Below are positions 46,331 to 56,748 of a stretch of 64,000 bases of DNA, piece by piece (position 1 is the first letter of the stretch; every line of letters begins with the position of its first letter). This stretch comes from Adiantum capillus-veneris (Eukaryota; Streptophyta; Polypodiopsida; Polypodiales; Pteridaceae): positions 71,884,676 to 71,948,675 of the forward strand of contig CM043969.1 in the NCBI GenBank assembly GCA_014529385.2, written 5' to 3'. A program made the translations under genes and the position numbers. A model generated the notes under the pieces. It was given only the letters and a program-made list of their open reading frames with translations. It was not told where the DNA came from and made no database searches.

Positions 46331-46830
46331 GCATGGATAAGTGCACCTTGAAACCAACCTTCCTATGAGGCAATAGAGCATATGCTACATATTTTATGTA
46401 TGCCCCATGCCTCAAATTAAGAAGTTATAGATTAGAAGTGGACCTTGCTTAAATGTCACATGCAATAAATTAAGGAAAAATAGCCAAGTGGATTGTATTC
46501 CTCAATGGATCCTTGCTTTCACAAGTTGTGAACCTTGAGTCACTTTTACATTAACTTGGACAAGTGGTGGACCTAGAAACCAAGCTCTCCATGTTGAGAT
46601 AAGTTGTAGATAGGACAGTAGAACATAGACAACGATAATGGATGCAATATACTCCTCTCCTAATAATCCAATTGATTGAAACCATGATATTTTAGTTGTT
46701 TTCATTGTGTATTGTATGTGCATAAAGTGGAATGAGACCTTAAGAAAACTCAAATTTTTGACAAAATCTCTATATTTTATACATGATATATTGAAAGTTG
46801 TCCAACTTGGGAATTGGGATTTTCCCACTT

Positions 46831-46846
46831 TACCTAATATGGTCTT
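46831..46846 (-). repeat. Right terminal inverted repeat candidate
   Basis: TACCTAATATGGTCTT, the exact reverse complement of 13,878-13,893, followed by TTGT. Confidence 0.55.
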
Positions 46847-46850
46847 TTGT

Positions 46851-48633
46851 ATTCTTTGTTTTGATTGTGCTACATTTGTTGATATACGAGTGGAGAAGCT
46901 GAGTAGTACAAAAATCCTCAATGAATGCACTCAGGGGCTCACCATCAATATTTGTTAGTCTCATTTGATTTGATGTTGCGTATACACATGCACCATGTCT
47001 TGCATTATTTGCTTTTGAGGTAGTGGCGTTCTTGATAAACATATCAAATAGTTGTACGATGGAGGTATATGAAGAGTGTCCGTTTGATATATTGAGAGGC
47101 ATGCAAGAAAGTGATGAATTCAAAGAATGTAGATTTTGACTTGATTCCGATTACCTTGTATGTGTCCATGGTAAATTTTCATAGTTCACCTGGTCATTGA
47201 AAATCAAGTCAGGAACAGAAAAGAGCGTTGTTGTAGCTAATTACATAGTTTCTAGACAATATGAGGTAAAATTACACAACAAACAAAACATTTTGCCTAA
47301 AGTCGCCTAAAGTCACATGGAATATCTAACCATGTGGAGAGAATTCTGTTGGTAGGCTAGAACATTCTTGGGATTGGCATATTGAGTATTTTGAGGTGGC
47401 GTCATTCTGTCACATAAGAGACTCATGATGTATACCAAGAATGGGGCAAAGTCTTGTTTTATGAGGATGGCTTTCCTTGATATCGTGGCTCCTTGAGATT
47501 TGTGTCTCATAATTGCATACACCAGTGCCTAAAAAGACGTTCTTTTGTGGAACCATTTGCTGTTGATTGCCCTAGTAGCATGGTTTGTCCTTCAAACGGT
47601 CGTGGTAATACTTGGTAGAAAATATATTCACTTCTATTGCAGTAACTTGATTGGTATTGTCACACGATATAGATAATATCTATGCTTACAGAGAACATTA
47701 ACTTGACTATAGGTGCAACAAATGGCTTGACCTGCCATACTTAGCACCAATCACAATTTTTTATAGCTCATTAAAAGCCTTATCATGTATCCAATGCTAC
47801 AACAATGGCTGGTCAAGGGCATCGGTCTTAAGTGCAACAGTGACCACATCGCATGCTCGGAAAGGATTTTGTAGAATCAATTTGTTGTACTTATAGAAAT
47901 CTTCTCTATGTATGCTTATCATGGTCGATTATTCAATGGTCTTGAGGAGTCCACGCTCATCAATTACGCACTATGACATCATCTCTACTATTTGTTGCTC
48001 TATAGATTGCCTAACACAGATTCTGTCTAAGGACTGGATATACACGGGACGGGGTCTGTAGCATGGCAAATCGAGAAAGTCATGTTGTGGGTGGTGGTTG
48101 TAGCAATGGATGCCAAATTTTATATGTTCCATAGATAACATAGCAATGTCTGGTGGTGGCTCACTGGTGGTAGTTGCGCAAGATCTCCCAACAATAAGCT
48201 GAGCTTTTGACAAAATGGATCAAGTAGTGTTTTATTACTTATGATCGACATTTGACGATGATCATGGTAAAAATTGTGCTTGTCAACATTGATATTTTGT
48301 CTATGATAATGATGTTTGCATTGTGTATGGCTATGAATCTCTCATCAATGGGATATATTGCCTATGGAAAATGGAGAAAAAATGTTGTTTTGATGATGGA
48401 ATTTTGAATTGGTAGTGAACCGTTGCCGCCACGCTACTGAACCGGGCAGCTGCTACGCCAATGGATGCAGCGAGGACAACATTTTTATCATCTCTTATGA
48501 AAGTTCGAAGATAGTTTGCTGTTGTGAAGTCAAAATCACACTATTGGTCTGGTACAAATCCTGAAGCAAATGGAGCATTCTACCATGACTTTGGGATATT
48601 CATGGCTTGAAAGGTTGATACGTTGCACATGTG
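46851..48633 (-). pseudogene. Decayed Pif1/Helitron-helicase-like gene, middle part
   Basis: Minus-strand pieces between stops. At 47,313-47,522 there is 'MRHKSQGATISRKAILI' then 'DFAPFLVYIM', which matches the late helicase block of Pif1-type and Helitron helicases (HKSQGxT...FxxGLxYVxLSR). At 46,830-47,123 there is 'GACVYATSNQMRLTNIDG' then 'EPLSAFIEDFC'. At 47,971-48,213 there is an unrecognised 80-residue frame. Helitron RepHel proteins drive rolling-circle transposition. The order (helicase block here, 'FTEYDP' block at 62 kb) and shared strand indicate one gene split by the gypsy element. No intact helicase motif I (GxxGxGKT) was found. Confidence 0.5.
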
Positions 48634-49246
48634 TGTCATAAAATCTTATATCTACCTATTCCAAAAATACTTTCTCATATTGAACTGATCATTTAAAATG
48701 GGGGAGATGAATGGAAAAAAGAGGTAGAATATAGACATGTGCACATAATGGAGCTTAGAAGAGCTTAGGGTTAGCTTCATTAAAGACCTCCAAAGGTTAG
48801 TGTTAAAAGTTCTTAGATCTATGACCTTAAGCAAGCTGGGGCTGACCTTGAGGTGGGAACCCTACCCGAGCTGCTTGTCATCTTGCTCACTAAGGTGCTT
48901 AAGGTGTTTGTGGGCACCTTGCCCAAGCTTGAGGTTCTTGTCATGCTTAAATGACTAAGGTGCTGGAAGTGTTCAATTCAAACATGATCTCTCAAGAGGC
49001 ATAAAAGATTGTCATGCTTAAATGACTAAGGTTCTTGAAGTGTTCAATTCAAACATGATCTCTTGAGAAGCATAATAGATACCTTTTAAGATCCTCCCCA
49101 TTTTCCCCTCATGATGTGCTTGAATACTATTGGATAGGCTTTAAAGAAGTCAAATGAGAATTTTTAGATGCATTTAAATAAATAATTAAGCTCTTTCTCT
49201 TAAAGAGGGAAAATAGGACACTTGTCCAAATGATATAATTAAATAA

Positions 49247-49315
<69 letters not shown>

Positions 49316-49352
49316 CGACCAAGCATGAGAGGGGGGCTGATTTGGGCATCCT

Positions 49353-49431
<79 letters not shown>

Positions 49432-50097
49432 TGATGGTGTGAAGCAAAGAACTCCATCTCCTTCTCCAAGCTTCAGAAGTTGAGAGTCTACACCATCAAC
49501 TCTTGGCTATGGAATGCAAATCCAACCAAGAGCCAAGCTTCAATGGTATGCTCATCTTCTCTACCATCTATATGACTATGCTAAGCTAAGCTACAAGAGT
49601 AACCTATGGTGACAAAGTACTTCTTTTTCGTATGTTACTTCTTCTTCCTCTTCCCTTCCCTCATTCCCTACTAGCTCTCTCCACGTTTGAAGGTGTTTGA
49701 GGTCTTGGGACTAAGGCCGGGGACAAGTTAATGCTTTCATTAATTTGATTAAGGTCATACTTTAATACTTGAAGCTTTCCATCTTCATTGCATCGACTAG
49801 GTCTTAAGGAACACAAAGCTTGTATTGTACCAAGTCTCTCATTATGGGAGAATCTATGATACAAAAGCCTTTTGGAGGGGGGACCGGCTCCAAGTGAATC
49901 CGGTCCTCAACTATGGTCAACTTCTCTAATTCTCTCTCTTGCAAAATATTGTTCATGCCAAGCTAATTAGGTATAATGAATATGCTGCTATCCATCATCA
50001 AGTCTTCTCTTTACGCTCTTGAAGAATTCTCTTAAAAATGATCACTATAGTTATTTTAATTCTGCTACTTTTCATATTACAAGTCCAATTCCATTGC
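48634..50097 (+). repeat. Gypsy 5' LTR
   Basis: About 1.46 kb. It contains a 72-bp tandem duplication ('tgcttaaatgactaagg', about 48,945-49,080) and a complex microsatellite at 49,250-49,432: (AG)n, about 35 G, then (CT)n and (CA)n. The right LTR has a shorter version of the same tract, without the long G run. Confidence 0.85.
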
Positions 50098-50099
50098 AA

Positions 50100-50111
50100 T
50101 GGTATCAAAGC
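50100..50111 (+). promoter_or_regulatory. Gypsy primer-binding site (initiator Met tRNA)
   Basis: TGGTATCAAAGC, right after the 5' LTR, differs by one base from the usual TGGTATCAGAGC complementary to plant initiator methionine tRNA. Confidence 0.75.
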
Positions 50112-50503
50112 TATTGGTTTCTCTTTTCTTGCTTAAGAAGAGAGGTCCTTAAGTTGTGCACAAAAGGTTGGACTTGTTAATTGCAAGAGGGTAAGTGGAA
50201 CATAGATCTTTTTTCTTGATGGGAAGGACTTAGTTTGAGGTACACGGTTGAGAACTATAGACTTAATAATGGAGTCTTTCGGGACTTGCCTTTGGCTTAA
50301 CCATTATTGAGCTAATAGCAAGCTCGACAGGAACCATAATCCATCGGGCATTGTTAAACCCTCTCCACTACTCTTTGCAATCAAAAATATCTAAACCACG
50401 GGTGTGGTTGCTTGAGAGCCGATTTTCAAGAGTTGAGAAGGGTAGCAACTACGGTTTTGAGGGTACCAAAGCACAAAATACTACTTACATAAATTTAATT
50501 AGC

Positions 50504-51780
50504 ATGAATGACAATAATAAAGGGAGTAGAATGAATGTTGATAACTTTGATTTTGCACATGAAGGTGCTATTGAAGATGCCCCCATGCTTGTGAACTATC
50601 TTGTCACTAGGGTGCAACAAGCTATGGGCAATCCTGCCCTACAAGCCAAAGTTACCCAACAACTTCGCAGCTATGGCCTCCTTCAAACTCCCCAAGACAA
50701 GAGAGCTTAGGAAACCTCTTAATGAGACTTCCAAAAGAAGACTCTCTCCAATGGGGGAGGAAGAAGAGGAAACCACTGAAGGAGAAAGAAGTGCTTCGGA
50801 GGATGTGGCTCCACGAAGACGTCGGTCTTAACGATTACCAAGTCCTCCTAAGAGGAAATGATCACCGTATAGTCCTTCTTCTCATCATTCTGACAAAGAA
50901 GGGAGGAACCAAAGGAAGAAAAATACAAGAAAGAGGTCACCCTCTTCTCCATCTTCATCATCTTCCTCCTCTCCCGATGAAAGCAACGGATATTCTCCTA
51001 AAGAATACAAGAGGACAGGACATTGCAAGTCCCATCCTACTTGGAAAAGGTCTTATGAGCTAAAGAAGTTCAAGGAGGGAAGAAAGAGCATCTCTTTTCT
51101 CACCTACGATTACAACTTTGGTGCTACAGACAAAGTTTTGGCCTTCATCCACGCCATGTAGCTATGCACTTCCAAAAGTCTGTCTGTTAATGGTGGGCTA
51201 GTCTTCATGGGAATGGCGAAGCCCCAAGAATATGGAAAAATCTACGAGTTTCCATAATGAAGCAATTCCTTGCAAGCGATGCCAAGGACAAAGTGCTTAC
51301 CGAATGGTGAAATTTGAAGCTACTCTTCAACGATTCTATCCACAAATATGTAGACAAGTTTTGGGATTCACATCTCAAAGCTACAGTCTTTCAAAGGATA
51401 GACTTCGTTGAACAAAAGCAACAATTTTTGCGGGATTACATGAAGAAATGGCCGAGTATGTCAACTCACAACAGCCTAGCACTATCACCGAAGTCATCCA
51501 CCACACTATGATTGCTTCAAGGATCAATTTCCAACAAGGGGCAAGAAGAAATTTCAAGCCCATGGAAAACAAGGAGCGAAATGAAGCTAAAGGGAAGAGC
51601 AATGCTCAAAACTCTTCCCAAAACACCAACACAAACAAAAACAGGGCCAAGGAGAAAGGAGCTTACAAAGGTAAAAATAACTCTCTCCCAAAGAATTAGA
51701 GACCTTTCATAAAGACCATAAATGCTTTAAGTGTGGGGAGCCGAACATGGTTATCGTTCTTGCCCCAACAGAAATGTAGG
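50504..51780 (+). pseudogene. Gypsy gag remnant
   Basis: Gag-like pieces in several frames: 'MLVNYLVTRVQQAMGNPAL' (about 50,585), 'ISFLTYDYNFGATDKVLAFI' (about 51,091), 'KVIHHTMIASRINFQQGARR'-like sequence near 51,490-51,550, and a zinc knuckle beginning CFKCGE (about 51,723), after which the frame is lost before its His and last Cys. Gag would form the virus-like particle. The breaks exclude function. Confidence 0.75.
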
Positions 51781-51806
51781 CAAAGACACTCCTAGAGCTT
51801 CCATGG

Positions 51807-52133
51807 TTGAAGCTCCAAAAGAGGATACTCATTGCAAAGGCTCATCCCTTTGATGCCCTTATTCTCTTTGACCTTGGATCTACTCACAACTTTATATCAA
51901 AGGAGCTGGCCGCTAAGCTGGGCATACAAGCTTTCGAGATGGGAGATACTGTCATTGCTGATGGAGCTTTCAAGGGACAACAAGCCTTCATCACGCCCTT
52001 AATTGGGAAGTTGAGGCTTCATGTCCAAATCTATGTCGACAAAGAAGATTTCTTTATCTCCCCTCTCCAACATGAGGATGCTATCCTAGGTACCATGGTT
52101 CAACCGCATGGCTGCCAACATAAAGTTCCCTGA
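51807..52133 (+). pseudogene. Gypsy protease remnant
   Basis: Open for 108 codons with 'ALILFDLGSTHNFISKELA', the aspartic protease active-site region. The motif reads D-L-G-S where D-S/T-G-S/A is usual. The frame ends at 52,133, before RT. Confidence 0.75.
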
Positions 52134-53628
52134 AAGAAGAATCAACTTCACCTACATGGAAAAGAGAATTTATATAGATGCTAATAAGTCTGGTCGTACT
52201 ATACCACTCGTTAACTTACCTGCTTTTGATAAGTCAATGAAAAGCTCGGTTTTTGCGTGCATGATTTTTGTCAAAGAATCCACTAATATTGACCCTAATG
52301 TTTTCGGTAAAGATGATAGGGAATCAAGAATAATTAGAGTTATCTAATTTCTTAAATGGATTCCAAGATGTTTTTATCGAAGATATCCCTGGAGAGCTAC
52401 TTCCAAAATGAGGGGATGATGACCATAACATAGACCTTCTACTCGGGAGCTCACCACCTAATAAGCCTCCTTATAGAGTTTCTCAAGCTAAACAAGAGGA
52501 GATTATGAGGCAAGTGTATGAACTGGTAGATAAAGGGATGATGAGGCCTAGTTCTTCTCCCTTTTGTTCACTCGTCCTTCTAGTGCAAAAGAAAGGTGGC
52601 ACATACCGCATTTGTGTGGGCTATCGAGCACTAAACCGTATCACTATCAAAAACAGATTTCATGCACGGGTAGAATATCTGTTTGATAAGCTACAAGACT
52701 TGACATACTTCACTTGAATTGACCTTAAAAGTGGCTATCATCAAATAAGGATAGTGAATGAAGATATCATAAAGATCGCGTTTCGCACAACGTTTGGTCT
52801 TTATGAATATCTTGTCATGCCTTTTGGCTTGACAAATGCTCCAGCCATGTTCAACCGCCTAATGGAGAAAATCTTTTGACTCTACTGTATGTTTATAGGA
52901 GTGTTCTTTAACAATATCATCATCTACTCCAAATCCATTGAGGAGCATAAGAAACACCTCTAGGTGATTTTTCAAGCTTTGAAGGAGAATAACTTTTCAT
53001 TAATCCAAAGAAGAGTGAATTTTTCCTTCAAGAGATTCAATACTTAGGTCACACTATCTCTCAAGATGGTATCCGTATGGATCCAACAAAGTTAGAGGTG
53101 ATAAATGGATGGCCTAACCCAAGGAATCTACATGAGCTACAAAGCTTTATTGGTATGTGTGCATGCTATAGATGCTTCATACCTAAGTTCTCCCAAATAA
53201 CGGGACCATTACATGACTTGTAAAAGAAGAATGTTAAGCAGTTATGGTCTGCCAAGGAGCAAAATTCTTTTGATAAGCTTAAAGAAAATCTTACCTCTCA
53301 ACCTATGCTTACACTTTTGGACCTCTCAAAACCATTTGAGGTCCAATGTGATGCTTGTGGAGATTGCCTTGTAGCAGTCTTGCTTCAAGAGGGGCATGCC
53401 ATAGCATATGAGAGTCGAAGACTCAATTCCGATGAGCGTGTCTTGGGCATCTATGAAAAGGAGCTACTATCTATCCTACATGCCCTTGATACATGGAAGT
53501 ACTACCTTTTGGGGACTTCATTCATCCTATAAACGGATCACCAAAGTCTTAAGTACATGACCCAAACCAAGCTCTCCAATAAACAAATGAGGTGGGAAAA
53601 TTTTCTTTTGCAATTCAGTATTCATATT
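52134..53628 (+). pseudogene. Gypsy RT-RNase H remnant, cut by the copia insertion
   Basis: RT blocks are easy to follow: 'SSPFCSLVLLVQKKGGTYRI' (52,556), '[12 protein letters not shown]' (about 52,720), '[20 protein letters not shown]' (about 52,815). The catalytic block reads VFFNNIIIYS (about 52,900) in place of FFDDIIIYS, so both catalytic Asp are Asn. RNase H follows (53,305-53,532, 'FEVQCDACGDCLVAVLLQEG', 'YEKELLSILHALDTWKYYLL'). In-frame stops occur (for example 52,717, 52,877 and 53,530). The sequence breaks at 53,628 and resumes at 58,805 ('AHVARKHNEVVDALS'). Confidence 0.85.
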
Positions 53629-53855
53629 TGTTACCATATACATGTGGTAGTGATGTGTGTGAACACACTAGGACCGCCGGGGCATTTTTTCCCTCTTTAG
53701 GAGGTTTTTTCCCCCGTGCATTGTATATACGCCCATCACTCTAGGGCTAACTATCTTTCCATTGCACACTAAGTAACACACTCTCTATTGTGTGCCTTGA
53801 GCTTCCTTCGTCTTCTCCAAGCTGTGTGTGTTTCTCTGCAACCCTAATTCCAACA
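53629..53855 (+). repeat. Copia 5' LTR
   Basis: 227 bp, beginning TG and ending CA. A TATA-like TTGTATATACGC lies near 53,720 and probably drives transcription. Confidence 0.95.
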
Positions 53856-53857
53856 AT

Positions 53858-53869
53858 TGGTATTAGAGC
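53858..53869 (+). promoter_or_regulatory. Copia primer-binding site
   Basis: TGGTATTAGAGC, two bases after the LTR, is complementary with one mismatch to plant initiator methionine tRNA. Confidence 0.8.
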
Positions 53870-54217
53870 AGGTCACGTCCTCCCGGGCTTAATCGCCAGC
53901 TGCTCCAGCACACGCCTGCTCACTTTCTCCGATTTCAGTGAGCTTTGGCGAGCGTTCGCAGGTCGACAAATATTTTGGGAGAACTCGAAGAGCTTGGTCT
54001 GCTCAGAATTTTGATTTGGGCTCATTTCGGCCTCCGTTTCCACTACAAGCAATACTGCACAGGCTATTTCGTCATTTTGTGCAGATTTTCTGTCAGTGCC
54101 GTTTTCTGCATAACAGGTGCCTTATAGTCTTCTACGGATTGTGCTATATAGCACGAGTTGTTCCCGCTCCATTTCTCCTATTTTCGGGCAGTTTTCACAT
54201 CAGGTGCAGCATTTATC

Positions 54218-55096
54218 ATGGCTGACAACAACAACACAGATGTGTTCAAGATGTTTGCTGTTGAGGACAGGTTGGATGGGGACAACTACCCTATGTGGGC
54301 TTATATGATGCAACATGTTCTTGTGTCAAAAGGTGTCTGGAACATTGTGCAGGGCATTGATGTACGTCCTGGTTCTGAAGATGTAGGCGATGTTGAGGAT
54401 GTTGCAGGTCTTGCTGCAAGGATTGCAGCTGTTAGAGTTGTTTTGCCTACGGCAAAACAAGCTCGTTGGGATGTTAAGGATGCGCAGGCTCATGCATTGA
54501 TTGCGTTGTCTGTGAAGCGCACCATTATTCCTCACATCCGTTCAGCAAAATCTGCAAAACAGGCTTGGGATATTCTAGCAGGTCTTTATGCAAGCCGCAA
54601 TGAGGCTAAAATTGCTTTGCTGCGTAAAGAGCTAGAGTCAAAGATTATGCATGAGGAAGATGATATGGACACTTTCCTTGCTAGTGTCAAGGATATCAAT
54701 GAGCAACTCATTTCTGCAAGTGAAGTCATTTCGGACAGTTCCCTTGTGCAGACTGTTCTTGATGCCTTACCAGATTCCTACCAGACTTTTGCTAGTACTT
54801 GGAGACTTATGACCCAAGGAAATCCTAAAGTTGTCAAGTTTGATGCATTATGCACATTGCTGTTGCAAGAGTCACTTTCTAGAAAAAACATGACTAGGCA
54901 GCGTGCAGTTGAACAGGCTTTTATTGCTTCTCAAAGAAAGGGTGGTAACAGCAATGCAACCACTTCTTATGGTTCTGTTGCAAGTGGAAAAAATTCTGTT
55001 TCTAATGCTTCTGCTGGCAGCAATTCGTCTGGAATTCTGGCGATAAGGGCAAAAAGAAGATGCGTTGCCATTATTGTAAAGCCAATGATCACTTGA
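54218..55096 (+). CDS. Copia gag
   Basis: The start is the ATG at 54,218 (MADNNNTDVFKMF), the first one leading into the conserved gag domain. UBN2-type gag blocks: 'DGDNYPMWAYMMQHVL', 'AWDILAGLYASRNEAKIALL', 'VLDALPDSYQTFASTW'. A zinc knuckle should follow, but the frame shifts by one base near 55,034 (in a GGAATT context), so the knuckle CHYC-x4-H-x4-C lies in the next frame (about 55,063-55,106). Gag forms the particle and binds RNA. The knuckle is preserved only if the shift is a sequencing error or bypassed. Confidence 0.85.
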   Translation: MADNNNTDVFKMFAVEDRLDGDNYPMWAYMMQHVLVSKGVWNIVQGIDVRPGSEDVGDVEDVAGLAARIAAVRVVLPTAKQARWDVKDAQAHALIALSVKRTIIPHIRSAKSAKQAWDILAGLYASRNEAKIALLRKELESKIMHEEDDMDTFLASVKDINEQLISASEVISDSSLVQTVLDALPDSYQTFASTWRLMTQGNPKVVKFDALCTLLLQESLSRKNMTRQRAVEQAFIASQRKGGNSNATTSYGSVASGKNSVSNASAGSNSSGILAIRAKRRCVAIIVKPMIT

Positions 55097-56748
55097 TCAA
55101 GTCGTGTCCTAAGTTGAAGGCCAAAGAGGCTAAGAAGAAAGAGGGTGGTTCCACTGCAAATGCTGGTTCCACTACAAATGCAGCCATTGTTGAGTCTTCT
55201 GTGAAAGGAGATTGTGATGCTGATGTTGATGCAGAATGGGCTTTTAGCGCAGAGTGCACTTACAATCCTGTTGTCCATGATGCATGCTTGTCAGTTGCTA
55301 CAGATTCACATGTGTGGTATTTCGACAGTGGTGCTACAAAGCACATTACCTCACATCGTGAATTGTTTACCTCTCTCGAGTCTATCCCTCATGGGAATTC
55401 AGTCACTTGTGCCAACAACGCCTCTTATCCAGTTCAGGGAGTTGGAAAGATTGTGCTCACTGCTGCTAATGGCAGTTCCTTCACACTTGTTGATGCACTT
55501 TATGTACCTGGGATCAAGAAGAATCTCTTGTCTGTATCCGCACTTGCTAGACTTGGACTTGTAGTCAAATTTGTGGATGACAGATGTACAGTTCATGATC
55601 TCAGTTTTGGTGATGAAATTGTTGCATCTGGGCTTTTGTGCCGTGGGCTGTATAAGCTCACTTTGTATGACAAGTGTGGACAAAATTTTGCAAATGCTGT
55701 TGCAGATTCAAGGGCTATTTCAGATGCAAAACTTTGGCATGCACGTTTTGGTCATCTGAATTTTGCCAGTTTGCTGCGTTTGCAAAAATCTGATATGGTT
55801 GCTTCTTTGCCGCCTCTTGAAGCACCTGTCAAACATGTTTGTGAAGGCTGTATTCTGGGTAAAATGCAGCGTTCTAAGTTTCCAAAGGATGGTTTAGTTA
55901 GGGCCACATGCAGGTTGCAGCTTGTGCATAGTGATGTTTGTGGGCCCATGCAAACTCCGTCCTTGGGCAATTACCTGTACTTCGTGACTTTCATTGATTA
56001 TTACTCCAGGCATGCATGGGTATTTCCTCTTAAAGCGAAGTCTGAAGTTTTTATGTGCTTCAAACAATTTTTGGCTATGGCTGAAAATGTCTCAAAATGT
56101 ACTATGGGCACCCTCCGTTCCGATCGAGGGGGGGAGTATATGTCTCATGAATTTAATGCATTTCTGGCTAGTCGTGGGATAAAACACCAATGTACAGTGC
56201 CTTATACACCTCAGCAAAATGGTGTTGCTGAGAGGAAAAACAGGTCACTAACGGAAATGGCACGATGTATGGTCAAAAGTCAAGCTTTGCCGCATTCTTT
56301 TTGGCTTGAGGCCATCATGTGTGCCACTTATGTACTTAATAGGTGTCCTACGAAAGCTTTGCAGTCTATTACTCCATATGAAGCATGGCATGATAGAAAA
56401 CCTTCTATTGAGCACATGCGTGTTTTTGGCTGTTTGGCATATGCTTTGGTGCCACAAGTGCAGCGCAGAAAATTGGATGATAAGGCTGTCAAATGTATTT
56501 TTGTTGGTTATAGTGCTGAAAGCAAAGGTTACAGGTTGTATCATCCGCAAACAAAACGTATTCTGGTTTCACAGGATGTAGTGTTTGTGGAAGACTCTGT
56601 TCAGTCCTTGCTGTCATGTACTAGAGACAGTAATGTAAGCTCACAGGACATTTATGACACTTTGTTGCCTCTTTTCAGTGGTGGAAATACGAATGTAAGT
56701 TCCAATGAGGCAAATGTACAGCCTATGGGGTTTCTGAAAATGTTTTAG
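55036..56748 (+). CDS. Copia pol, protease and integrase part
   Basis: The frame opens upstream of 55,060 and holds the zinc knuckle, protease 'WYFDSGATKHIT' (DSGA), pre-integrase 'LWHARFGHLNF' with CEGC, and the integrase core: first Asp in 'HSDVCGPM' (about 55,930), second in 'LRSDRGGEY' (about 56,118), Glu in 'GVAERKNRSL' (about 56,230). All catalytic residues are present. The frame ends at 56,748 after a one-base loss in a G run near 56,729. Confidence 0.9.
   Translation, partial: SGDKGKKKMRCHYCKANDHLIKSCPKLKAKEAKKKEGGSTANAGSTTNAAIVESSVKGDCDADVDAEWAFSAECTYNPVVHDACLSVATDSHVWYFDSGATKHITSHRELFTSLESIPHGNSVTCANNASYPVQGVGKIVLTAANGSSFTLVDALYVPGIKKNLLSVSALARLGLVVKFVDDRCTVHDLSFGDEIVASGLLCRGLYKLTLYDKCGQNFANAVADSRAISDAKLWHARFGHLNFASLLRLQKSDMVASLPPLEAPVKHVCEGCILGKMQRSKFPKDGLVRATCRLQLVHSDVCGPMQTPSLGNYLYFVTFIDYYSRHAWVFPLKAKSEVFMCFKQFLAMAENVSKCTMGTLRSDRGGEYMSHEFNAFLASRGIKHQCTVPYTPQQNGVAERKNRSLTEMARCMVKSQALPHSFWLEAIMCATYVLNRCPTKALQSITPYEAWHDRKPSIEHMRVFGCLAYALVPQVQRRKLDDKAVKCIFVGYSAESKGYRLYHPQTKRILVSQDVVFVEDSVQSLLSCTRDSNVSSQDIYDTLLPLFSGGNTNVSSNEANVQPMGFLKMF

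Larger units (their letters stand above)
13878..46846. mobile_element. Candidate 33-kb giant mobile element with iteron arrays
   Basis: Boundaries are a perfect 16-bp inverted repeat (13,878-13,893 and 46,831-46,846) and a 4-bp direct flank TTGT (13,874-13,877 and 46,847-46,850). Outside these points the inverted match stops, and the flanks match directly only for TTGT, as expected for TIR plus target duplication. All arrays of the 20-bp motif TTGGACAAGTGGTGGACCTT lie inside, as do a DUF7869-type protein, a ParB-like/SET gene and two HAD exons. Long inverted arrays of short tandem repeats recall Foldback elements, but the gene content does not match any family I know. Alternative: a chance inverted repeat, with the cluster being host chromatin genes. 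The element boundaries are inference. Confidence 0.55.

Noticed and set aside
17480-46560. Centromeric satellite
   Set aside because: Arrays are interspersed with intact genes, change orientation and end at discrete points; nothing specific to centromeres is seen.
13878-46846. Helitron as explanation of the 33-kb element
   Set aside because: Helicase-like pieces lie outside it, and it has inverted ends with flanking duplication, which Helitrons lack.
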